From contig NZ_JAJFAX010000001.1 of NCBI RefSeq assembly GCF_019710475.1, positions 310,001 through 374,000 of the forward strand: 64,000 nucleotides of DNA, read 5' to 3'. A model generated the notes under the pieces. That model searched no databases, had not been told where the DNA came from, and saw only the letters and a list, made by a program, of their open reading frames with translations. This document shows, in pieces, positions 57,753-64,000 of the stretch (positions are counted from its first letter, which is position 1; each line of letters starts with the position of its first letter). A program made the position numbers and the translations under genes. This DNA is from Glycomyces sp. TRM65418. GTDB taxonomy: Bacteria; Actinomycetota; Actinomycetes; Mycobacteriales; Micromonosporaceae.

Positions 57753-58000
57753 GCCGCTCCGCGCAGGCGGGTGGCGCGGCGGGATTCGCCGCCGCGCTAC
57801 CCGCCCTCGCCGCATCACCGGCCTCCGTCTCCTCGGACTCGGCGTCCCGACCGGTGGCGGGCTCGCCCGGCAACAGGCCTGATCGCTGCGGGAGGCCTCG
57901 GGTCGGCAGGACGCGCGGCGTCGCCCGTCGGGGAGCGTGCCGAGTCGACGATCGGCGAGGCCGGTGGCGCCGAGGCGGTCCGGGCCCGGAAGGCGTTCCG

Positions 58001-58363
58001 TCAGTCGAAGAGATCGCGTTCGGCGGCGACGGCCAGCGCGTCGATCAGCAGCACCGGCCGCTCCAGCAACGACTCCAGGGTGGTCGCGACCTCGCCGAGC
58101 GCCTCGCGGTCGCCGCCGTAGGCGCAGAACATGCCGGCCTCGGAGTCGAACGAGAAGCGCTCGAGGAGCGGACCGCGGTCGATCAGCGCGGCGTGCACCG
58201 CCGACTGCCAGTCGTAGCCGGATCCTTCGAGCCCGTGGGCGGCGAACACCTCGGACAGATGGGCGTCGGCCGGACCGCCGGGACTGTAGATCACCGAGTC
58301 GCTCGTCTCGCCCTCAACGAACGTGACGTTGGGGAAGCGCGTGAATTCCGGTCGTTCTGACAT
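58001..58363 (-). CDS. Imm51-like immunity protein
   Basis: 120 residues. The block VFAAHGLEGSGYDWQSAV (residues 39-56), followed by RFSFDSEAGMFCAYGGDREALGEVATTLESLL (residues 69-100), fits the Imm51 immunity family (GxxGNGYDW and FDSEAGMFCAY). Such proteins neutralise polymorphic toxins in contact-dependent competition. No toxin is nearby, so it is a solitary immunity gene. ATG 58363 is the natural start; residues before it in the frame are basic filler. The call is from motif memory and would need a profile check. Confidence 0.7.
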   Translation of the reverse strand: MSERPEFTRFPNVTFVEGETSDSVIYSPGGPADAHLSEVFAAHGLEGSGYDWQSAVHAALIDRGPLLERFSFDSEAGMFCAYGGDREALGEVATTLESLLERPVLLIDALAVAAERDLFD

Positions 58364-58719
58364 GCCCGCGAGCCTAGCGGGAGCGACCGACAGCACGACG
58401 GCTTCTCCGCGGCGGTCCGCGCCCGCCACGCCGTTTCACGGGACGACGCCTCGACCGCCCGGGGTGGACGGCCGGTCGTCGACTGGAGGAAGCGCCGTCT
58501 CCGGGTGCCCGATGCCGAATGCGTGAGCCGGTGAGCGCAGACGGCGAGGAGCATACCCCGCATGCTCCCGGCCAGCTGCCGCCGATGGATTGTGCACCTA
58601 TGGTAGGAAGGCTCCGTACAAGCGTTGGCTTGTCCACGCACGGAATCCGCCGCGACATAGTCCGATGCCCGCACCGGCCGGGCGGTCGCCAGGGCTCCGG
58701 ACCATACGGAGGTGGAGTG
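58364..58719. other. Divergent promoter region, no gene seen
   Basis: 356 bases between Imm51-like and STAS genes. Frames present are GC-rich shadows. Promoters for both genes should be here; no dyad or repeat stands out. Confidence 0.4.
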
Positions 58720-59121
58720 ATGGTGAAACGCGGAGACTGCGACCGGAACGGCACCGGCCCGCTGCCGCGGTTGTCTCCCGCCATTCCGCCGCCCGAGCAG
58801 GAAGAGCCCTTCCGGGTCACGGCGCATGGTGACTCGCTCGGGGGCATGCGGGTCGCCGGAGTGATCGATGCGAACAGCCACGACGCCTGGGAGCGGGCGC
58901 TGAGGCAGGCGACCGGCCCGGGTGCGGGGATACACTTGGATCTGGCCGAGGTGGAATTCATCGACTCTCGGGGCGTGGCCGTACTCGTGCAGGTCGCGAG
59001 CGGGCTGCCCGACGGGTACCGGATCGTGGTGCGCCATCCGCCGCGGTGCCTGCGCCGCATCATGCAGGCCCTGTGGCCCCAGGGAGTGCCCGCCATCGTG
59101 ATCGAAGGAGCCGTGCCATGA
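58720..59121 (+). CDS. STAS-domain anti-sigma factor antagonist
   Basis: 133 residues from ATG 58720 (GTG 58717 is adjacent), after GGAGGTGGAG. STAS domain: FRVTAHGDSLGGMRVAGVIDANSHDAWERAL, then LDLAEVEFIDSRGVAVLVQVA, with Ser of FIDSRG as the usual phosphorylation site in SpoIIAA-like antagonists, and a C-terminal RHPPRCLRRIMQ helix. It binds an anti-sigma kinase and frees the sigma factor. Its stop overlaps the start of the MEDS/HATPase protein by 4 bp, so the two are likely antagonist and kinase partners. Confidence 0.85.
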   Translation: MVKRGDCDRNGTGPLPRLSPAIPPPEQEEPFRVTAHGDSLGGMRVAGVIDANSHDAWERALRQATGPGAGIHLDLAEVEFIDSRGVAVLVQVASGLPDGYRIVVRHPPRCLRRIMQALWPQGVPAIVIEGAVP

Positions 59122-60098
59122 GCCCTGCGCATCCCTCTACGGCGGAGGACCCGTTCGACCATCCGGCGCTGTTCTACTCCGGTCCCGACGAGTATTTGGC
59201 CGGCACGGTGCCGTTCATCGAGGAAGGCCTGAGCGCGGACGAACCGGTCGCGGTCGCCGTCCCCGAGCGCAACCTCAGACCTCTCCGTGACGCCTTGGGG
59301 TCCTCGGCCGAACGCGTCCACATGCTCGACATGACCGAGGCCGGGGCCAACCCCGGACGCATCATCCCCGGGGTGCTGCGCGCCTTCGCCGACGCCCACC
59401 CCGACCGCCGCGTGCGGATCATCGGCGAGCCGATCTGGCCGGGCCGCAGCGAGATCGAATACCCCGCGTGCGCCCAGCACGAGGCCTTGATCAACTTCGC
59501 GTTCACCGGGCGAGCGGTCACCATCCTGTGCCCCTACGACACCGACGGCCTCCACCCGCAGGTGATCGACGACGCCCGAGCCACCCACCCCGTGCTCGTC
59601 GACCGCGGCGGGCGTCGGCGCAGCGACAAGTACGACCCCGGCCGCATCGTCGGCGATCACAACCAGCCGCTGCCACGGCCCCCGCAGACGGCCGTCGAGC
59701 GGGTCGTCGATCGCGCCGCTCTCGACGGCGCCCGCCGATTCCTCGCCGCCTACGGACGCGAGTCCGGCCTCGCCGCCGATCGGATCGTCGACCTGGAGAT
59801 CGCCGCCACCGAACTGCTCACCAACAGCGTCCGCCACGGCGGCGGCACCGGCACGCTCCGCATCTGGACCGACGGGGAACAGCTGATCTGCGAAGTCAGC
59901 GACACCGGCCACATCACCGACCCGCTCGCCGGGCGCCGTCCGCCGGGCGCCGATCTCTCGCAGGGCCACGGGCTGCTGCTGGTCAACCACATCGTCGACC
60001 TCGTCCGCATCCACACCGGCCCGCTCGGTACGACCGTGCGGATCCACCTGTGGCTGACCCGCCAGGAGCCTCAGGCAGCCGCAGCTCAACAGCGGTGA
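59118..60098 (+). CDS. MEDS-domain plus HATPase anti-sigma kinase
   Basis: 326 residues. The N-terminal MEDS (methanogen/methylotroph DcmR sensory) domain covers residues 10-170: HPALFYSGPDEYLAGTVPFIEEGLSADEPVAVAVP, a central RVHMLDMTEAGANPGRI, and EYPACAQHEALINFAF with conserved Cys and His. The C-terminal RsbW-like HATPase (residues 195-310) has VDLEIAATELLTNSVRHGG (N-box), ICEVSDTG (G1) and GHGLLLVNHIVD (G2). Such proteins sense a C1-type or related signal and control a partner anti-sigma network. Coupled to the STAS gene by overlap, it probably phosphorylates that protein and holds a sigma factor encoded elsewhere. Confidence 0.88.
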   Translation: MSPAHPSTAEDPFDHPALFYSGPDEYLAGTVPFIEEGLSADEPVAVAVPERNLRPLRDALGSSAERVHMLDMTEAGANPGRIIPGVLRAFADAHPDRRVRIIGEPIWPGRSEIEYPACAQHEALINFAFTGRAVTILCPYDTDGLHPQVIDDARATHPVLVDRGGRRRSDKYDPGRIVGDHNQPLPRPPQTAVERVVDRAALDGARRFLAAYGRESGLAADRIVDLEIAATELLTNSVRHGGGTGTLRIWTDGEQLICEVSDTGHITDPLAGRRPPGADLSQGHGLLLVNHIVDLVRIHTGPLGTTVRIHLWLTRQEPQAAAAQQR

Positions 60099-60400
60099 GG
60101 GCGTTCGCGCCGACCCGGCGGGCGTCTGTTATGGAGAGGTCTCGGTCGATTGCCGCCGGCGGGGCTCTGGGGCCTCGGTTCACACCGGCCGGGCCTCCTT
60201 GCCCTCCTGAGCACCGCGACGATGCCGTTCGGCCGGCACCGGGCTCGACGTGCCGGTATCGTCTTCCGTCGCACGCGAGCTGCTCCGGTCCATCGCTGCC
60301 GTCCGATTCCGACCGGGTGCCGTAACGCGGCGCGGTTCCGATGTCGTCCGGGGTGATCATCGTTGCCGACGCGGGTAAACAACGGCAGAAGGGGAAGCCG
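60099..60400. other. Intergenic stretch, nothing recognised
   Basis: 302 bases between MEDS kinase and the FUSC-type gene. It has GC-rich shadows only; no hairpin longer than 7 bp and no repeat was found. Confidence 0.35.
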
Positions 60401-61528
60401 ATGCGCATGATGCTGCATGGGGTACGCGACGGCGTCGGCGAGGATCTCCGGGGGATGCGGCGATTCCTCCGCGACATGGCCCGCCGGGGCACGTGGGCGC
60501 AGGAGACCGCGACGCAGGCGCTCAAGGCCGCGATCGCGTCGGTCCTCGCCTGGATCGTCGCGGCGCATCTGCTCGCGCTGCCGATGCCTTACCTCGCGGC
60601 GTGGGCCGCGCTCGTGGTGGTCCGGCCGACGGTCCATTGGTCGGTCCTCACGGGTCTGCGCCAGTTGGTGGCGGTCGGGTTGGGCGTCGTGGTGGCGGTG
60701 CTGGCCGTCGTGGTCACGCCCGGCAAGGAGCTCGCCCTCGCCGTGGGCGTGTCGGTCGCCTTCCTCATCGGGTACTGGCCCCGGCTGAACGACCAGGGCC
60801 TCTACGTGCCGTTCACCGCACTGTTCATGATCGCCGTGGACAGCGTCGAGGAGCCGTTCGTGGTGGTCCGCCTGCTCGAGACGGCGCTCGGCGCGGGGAT
60901 CGGCATGGCGGTGAACCTGCTGATCGAGCCTCCTGCGCGAGTGCGCGCGGTGGGCACCCGTATCCGGCAGGACGGTGCGGCGACCGCCGAGTTCCTGCGC
61001 CAGATCGCCGCATGGCTGCGGGAGGAGTCCGAGCGCGGCGACGGCGACACCTGGGCGGGCCGGGCGAAGCGCCTGGACAGCCACGCCGCCGAGACGCGAT
61101 CGGCGCTCGACCACGCGAACGACAGCCTTCGTCTCAACCCCCACACGACCAGCGCGCAGACCGACGCCCTCGATCGGTTCCACGCGGGGTTCGAGCTGAA
61201 CCAGCGGGTGCTCCGTGCCACCCGGGCCCTCACCGATGTCCTGGACGGGCCCGCTCGCGGCGCGATACCCGACGACCTCGCGCTCGATGCCGAGTTCTGC
61301 GGGGACTGCGCGACGGTGATCGAGGAGACGGTCGACGTCTACGAGGGACGGCTCACCCGCATCCTGACGCGCCACGACTCGGATCCGGGCGACTCCAGCT
61401 CGGCCGACGAGGCGCTGACGGCGCTGGAGCGCCGGACCCATGCCGCCGGCGACGACGGCGTCATGGTCGAAATGCAGGCGACCGTGCTCGTCGCCCTCCG
61501 CCGCCTCCTCAGCGAGGCGCAGTCCTGA
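60401..61528 (+). CDS. FUSC / aromatic acid exporter family membrane protein
   Basis: 375 residues from ATG 60401, with AGAAGGGGAAG upstream. Five to six N-terminal helices (residues 35-185) include AALVVVRPTVHWSVLTGLRQLVAVGLGVVVAVLAV, ALAVGVSVAFLIGYWPRLNDQGLYVPFTALFMIAV and LLETALGAGIGMAVNLLIEPPARVRA, the standard ArAE/FUSC core. A 190-residue cytosolic helical domain follows (HAAETRSALDHANDSLRLNP, etc.). Members export aromatic carboxylates or contribute to lipid-II-linked processes; the substrate here is unknown. Single gene. Confidence 0.85.
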   Translation: MRMMLHGVRDGVGEDLRGMRRFLRDMARRGTWAQETATQALKAAIASVLAWIVAAHLLALPMPYLAAWAALVVVRPTVHWSVLTGLRQLVAVGLGVVVAVLAVVVTPGKELALAVGVSVAFLIGYWPRLNDQGLYVPFTALFMIAVDSVEEPFVVVRLLETALGAGIGMAVNLLIEPPARVRAVGTRIRQDGAATAEFLRQIAAWLREESERGDGDTWAGRAKRLDSHAAETRSALDHANDSLRLNPHTTSAQTDALDRFHAGFELNQRVLRATRALTDVLDGPARGAIPDDLALDAEFCGDCATVIEETVDVYEGRLTRILTRHDSDPGDSSSADEALTALERRTHAAGDDGVMVEMQATVLVALRRLLSEAQS

Positions 61529-61594
61529 CAGTCCGGTCGACTCCGGTTCAGTGCTGCGACCGCGGCGTCGCGAGCGTTCGATCGCCAGTGCTCG

Positions 61595-61975
61595 TCAGTC
61601 GGGGCGGCGGACGAGGTGCGGGATGCCCGCAGGGTTGGTGATCCAGTGCGCCGTCATGCCCGGCGGCAGCGGCTCCAGCTCGTCCTGGGGCTCCACCCCG
61701 TGCGCGGCCAGATGGTCGGCGGCCAGTTCCACGTCGTCGGTGAACAGCTCCAGCCAGAGCTCGGCGCTCGCGTAGTTGTCGACGCGGTCGAACCAGAGCT
61801 TCACCGGCCCGAACTGCACGGATGCGGACTGGCGCACCCCGTCCGCGATGTCGGTTCCGCTCTCGTCGACCACGTCCATGCCCAGGACGTCGCGGTAGAA
61901 GGCGAGGGTCCGGTCGAACTGTGCCTTCGGGAGCTTCATGGCGATGTTCTGACCGCCGCGGAAGTGCGGGTTCAC
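61595..61975 (-). CDS. VOC family (glyoxalase/bleomycin-resistance fold) protein
   Basis: 126 residues. Two beta-alpha-beta-beta-beta modules: NIAMKLPKAQFDRTLAFYRDVLGMDVV and AELWLELFTDDVELAADHLAAHGVE..; strand VKLWFDRV lies between, and AHWITNPAGIPHLVRRPD closes the fold. Metal ligands are not all certain. It overlaps the ArsR stop (61972) by 4 bp, so it is third in an SRPBCC-ArsR-VOC operon. The role is unknown, perhaps binding or conversion of a small toxic molecule. Confidence 0.8.
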   Translation of the reverse strand: MNPHFRGGQNIAMKLPKAQFDRTLAFYRDVLGMDVVDESGTDIADGVRQSASVQFGPVKLWFDRVDNYASAELWLELFTDDVELAADHLAAHGVEPQDELEPLPPGMTAHWITNPAGIPHLVRRPD

Positions 61976-62319
61976 GATGGTTCCTCCGATGTGTGGTCCA
62001 GATGGTCTTGCAGGTCGTGCAGGCGCGCGTCCCAGTCCCGTGCCATCGCGGCGAGGAACTGCTGCGCCACGCGCATGGGCTCGGAGTGCAGCCGGTACCG
62101 CACGCGACGCCCTTCTCTCGGTTCGGGCGTCACCAAGGCCGCCTCGGCGAGCAGCGCCAGATGCTTGGCGATCGCCTGCCGGGTGATCGGCAGCCGGTCG
62201 GCGAGCTCGGTGACGGTGGCCGGACCGCCGGAGGCCAGGTCGGTCAGGATCGCGCGCCGGGTCGGGTCGGCGAGGGCGACGAAGACCCGTTCGGCGGTCG
62301 TCTCGGCGTCAGGCGGCAT
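61972..62319 (-). CDS. ArsR-family transcriptional regulator
   Basis: 115 residues from ATG 62319. Winged HTH: VFVALADPTRRAILTDLASGGPATVTELADRLPITRQAIAKHLALLAEAALVTPEPREGRRVRYRL. No metal-binding ELCVCDL motif is present, so it belongs to the non-metal ArsR group often coupled to an SRPBCC protein. It overlaps the SRPBCC stop by 11 bp and the VOC start by 4 bp. It probably represses its own operon via the two perfect dyads at 62759-62801. Confidence 0.88.
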   Translation of the reverse strand: MPPDAETTAERVFVALADPTRRAILTDLASGGPATVTELADRLPITRQAIAKHLALLAEAALVTPEPREGRRVRYRLHSEPMRVAQQFLAAMARDWDARLHDLQDHLDHTSEEPS

Positions 62320-62740
62320 CGAGGTATCCGACGAGCTCGTCGAGTTCGATCGTCCATCCCTCGACATTGCCTCCGAAGGCCTCGCGATGCGCGTTCTCCG
62401 GCAGTTGCGCGAATCCGGTCTCGACCACGCGAAGCAGCGTGCCCGTGTCCACCGGCTCGAGGGTGAACTCGACGTAGGTGCGCCGCGGGTCGTCCTCGGG
62501 CAGTCCGGTGATCGGCCAGGTGAATCCGAAGACCCTCGCCTCCTCCACGCGCTCCACGCGCAGTTCGGCGGTCTCGCCGCCGGCCCATCGCATCCACCCC
62601 GCCCCGCCGGGACGCAGGTCGATCCGCGCCTCGGTGCCGAACCAGCCGCTGAGTCCCTCGGCGGTGGTCAGTGCGGCCCAGACCTTGTCCGGCGGATGGG
62701 CGAGCTTCACGGTGCGCTCGATGCTGTCCGGAAAACCCAT
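62309..62740 (-). CDS. SRPBCC (AHSA1/START-like) domain protein
   Basis: 143 residues. The AHSA1 form of the Bet v1-like fold is clear: IERTVKLAHPPDKVWAALTTAEGLSGWFG at the start, TYVEFTLEPVDTGTLLRVVETGFAQLP, and a final HREAFGGNVEGWTIELDELVGYLDA helix. ATG 62740 is 5 bases from the leader dyads. First gene of the operon, upstream of ArsR. The hydrophobic cavity may bind a lipid or aromatic ligand; function unknown. Confidence 0.88.
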   Translation of the reverse strand: MGFPDSIERTVKLAHPPDKVWAALTTAEGLSGWFGTEARIDLRPGGAGWMRWAGGETAELRVERVEEARVFGFTWPITGLPEDDPRRTYVEFTLEPVDTGTLLRVVETGFAQLPENAHREAFGGNVEGWTIELDELVGYLDAA

Positions 62741-62758
62741 TGCCTGCCTCCAAATGAT

Positions 62759-62801
62759 CGCAACCTCTTGGTTGCGACCATATCGCAACCAAGAGGTTGC
62801 G
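62759..62801. promoter_or_regulatory. Twin dyads, ArsR operator
   Basis: CGCAACCTCTTGGTTGCG (62759-62776) and CGCAACCAAGAGGTTGCG (62784-62801) are two 7-bp-arm dyads 7 bp apart; the whole 43-bp block is itself symmetric. They sit 19 to 61 bp upstream of the SRPBCC start and would bind two ArsR dimers. Confidence 0.85.
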
Positions 62802-63025
62802 TCAACTATCGGAGGAGCCCTGTTCGAATGCGGACCCGTCCGAGTTCCAGCCGACCGCCCGTCGCCGATCCCCGGTCGGCAAGCACCTCGGCAATGTCCT
62901 CGCAAAACCCTGACCGCCCCAAGAGGACGTCGAGCACCCCGCGGGCTCACAGTCCTGGCCCGCCTCTGCGGCGACCGCTGCATGAGCAGTCCCGGCCCTG
63001 CGCATCGCGCAGTAGGATCTCGTCG

Positions 63026-63877
63026 ATGAGGGACCCTCTCGAATCGCTCACTCCTCCCCAGCGTGAACTGCTGGACGTATGGCTGCCCGGGCTCGAAGCC
63101 GAAGCCGACATGAGCTGGAACCTGGTCGAGACGACGGTGCTGCGGGCCCGAGCGGGGGAACGCACCGTCGTCGTCAAAGCGGGTGGCACTGCGGACCATC
63201 ACATCGAACGAGAAATCCGCGCCCACCGTGAATGGACCGGTCCCTGGGTGCGCAGCGGCCGAGCCGCCCGGTTGCTCCACGCCGATGCCGACGCGAAGCT
63301 GCTGGTCACGGAGTATCTTCCCGGCACTCTCGTCCAAGGCACCGCTGCCGCCGCCGAGACGGACACCTACCGGCAGGCGGGCGAACTGCTCCGCGTGTTC
63401 CACGACCAGTTGGCCTTCGAAGACCCCGACTACGAGCCGCGCATGAACGCGAAGGCGCTGGCGTGGATGGACGGCCGCCACCGGATCGAGCCGGAGATCG
63501 AGGCGGAGCTGCGGGCCGTGGTGCAGTCCTGGCCCGTACCGACAGCGGTCTGCGCACCCTCGCACGGTGACTGGCAGACCCGGAACTGGCTGCAGGACAA
63601 CGGCGTGGTGCGCGTGATCGATTTCGGCAGAGCGGCTCTCCGCCCGGCGGCCGAGGACTTCGAACGCCTTGCGGTCCAGGAGTTCGCCTGGCACTCGGGC
63701 GCCGAAGAGGCGTTCGTCTCCGGCTACGGCACGGACCCGCGCGAACCCGAGGCCTGGTTCCGCCAACGAGTCCGCTCCGCGATCGCCACCGCCTGCTGGG
63801 CCCACCTCGTCGGCGCTGACGATTTCGAAGCCCAGGGCCATCGAATGATCGCCGCAGTACTCGCCGAAGCCGCTTAG
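63026..63877 (+). CDS. Aminoglycoside phosphotransferase-like (APH) family protein
   Basis: 283 residues from ATG 63026. Kinase-like APH fold: RTVVVKAGGTADHHIEREIRAHREW with the Lys and Glu of the nucleotide site, a hinge at LLVTEYLPGTLVQG, the Brenner catalytic loop APSHGDWQTRNWL (HGDxxxxN, about residues 184-194) and the Mg-binding VIDFGRAA (DFG). Family members phosphorylate antibiotics, sugars or other small hydroxyl substrates; nothing fixes this one. It is followed by a strong terminator. Confidence 0.85.
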   Translation: MRDPLESLTPPQRELLDVWLPGLEAEADMSWNLVETTVLRARAGERTVVVKAGGTADHHIEREIRAHREWTGPWVRSGRAARLLHADADAKLLVTEYLPGTLVQGTAAAAETDTYRQAGELLRVFHDQLAFEDPDYEPRMNAKALAWMDGRHRIEPEIEAELRAVVQSWPVPTAVCAPSHGDWQTRNWLQDNGVVRVIDFGRAALRPAAEDFERLAVQEFAWHSGAEEAFVSGYGTDPREPEAWFRQRVRSAIATACWAHLVGADDFEAQGHRMIAAVLAEAA

Positions 63878-63924
63878 AGTGAAGCGTCTGTCTGCGGGTT
63901 CGCATAAGTGTGCAGTACCTCCGC

Positions 63925-63965
63925 CACGGCAATGCCCCGGTCGACCGAGCCGGGGCATTGCCGTG
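63925..63965 (+). terminator. Strong intrinsic terminator
   Basis: Perfect 16-bp stem starting CACGGCAATGCCCCGG with a 9-nt loop, 48 bp after the APH-like gene. Confidence 0.85.
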
Positions 63966-64000
63966 AGCGCCGAATCCAGAGCCGATCGCTTCCTTGCAGC

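Noticed and set aside
61616-62980. Long plus-strand frame leading into the APH-like gene, which could make a 753-residue fusion
   Set aside because: It runs antisense to VOC, ArsR and SRPBCC genes, which have clear family motifs; only the part from 63026 is APH.

Overview
The window comes from a high-GC actinobacterium. GC-rich third codon positions dominate, GTG starts and 4-bp ATGA/GTGA gene overlaps are common, twin-arginine lipoprotein signals occur, an IdeR/DmdR-type iron box is present, and the tRNA carries an encoded CCA. The secreted plant-polysaccharide enzymes, DUF6221 and SUKH/Imm proteins fit a soil actinomycete, perhaps near Glycomyces or Stackebrandtia; that placement is inference.

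Layout. (1) 1-6.8 kb: two tandem siderophore-type substrate-binding proteins with an iron box between them, a secreted ExeM/NucH-like nuclease, and a secreted PL11 rhamnogalacturonan lyase. (2) 6.99-22.1 kb: a decayed mobile island that starts at a tRNA-Val(CAC) gene. It holds two related but damaged tyrosine recombinases, two related IS5-type elements (IS-A 7963-9452, IS-B 13239-14512) that each carry a different passenger gene between the left inverted repeat and the transposase, a 920-bp IS nested in an older IS with an exact ACT duplication, and further transposase relics. Cargo includes a two-component system, two GNAT acetyltransferases, orphan immunity proteins (SUKH-3, Imm21), two paralogous membrane proteins, DUF6221 and paired small HTH proteins.

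(3) 22.4-36.0 kb: an arabinoxylan utilisation locus. It contains a YesL/LplB/YtcP/SBP sugar ABC operon, an operon of GH62 arabinofuranosidase, RICIN lectin, alpha/beta-hydrolase and GH43 (frameshifted), a GH39 xylosidase, and two LacI-family regulators. The promoter regions share TCGAAA/TTTCGA dyads, so the locus looks like one small regulon. (4) 36.3-39.5 kb: a TetR - azoreductase - SMR efflux unit with a clear operator, and an MFS exporter.

(5) 40-53 kb: ion homeostasis. TrkH-type K+ channel subunit, a short KdpD-like kinase with a KdpE-like regulator, an AI-2E/TerC-type exporter family protein, a membrane-anchored universal stress protein, a complete six-gene Mrp Na+/H+ antiporter operon (A with a fused B domain, then C, D, E, F, G) and a DedA protein. 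(6) 53-64 kb: assorted chromosomal genes. ADP-ribosylglycohydrolase and MerR, a broken SulP transporter, a GlxA-type regulator, small membrane proteins, an Imm51-like immunity protein, a STAS antagonist overlapping a MEDS/HATPase protein, a FUSC-type exporter, an SRPBCC-ArsR-VOC operon with twin operators, and an aminoglycoside phosphotransferase-like gene followed by a strong terminator.
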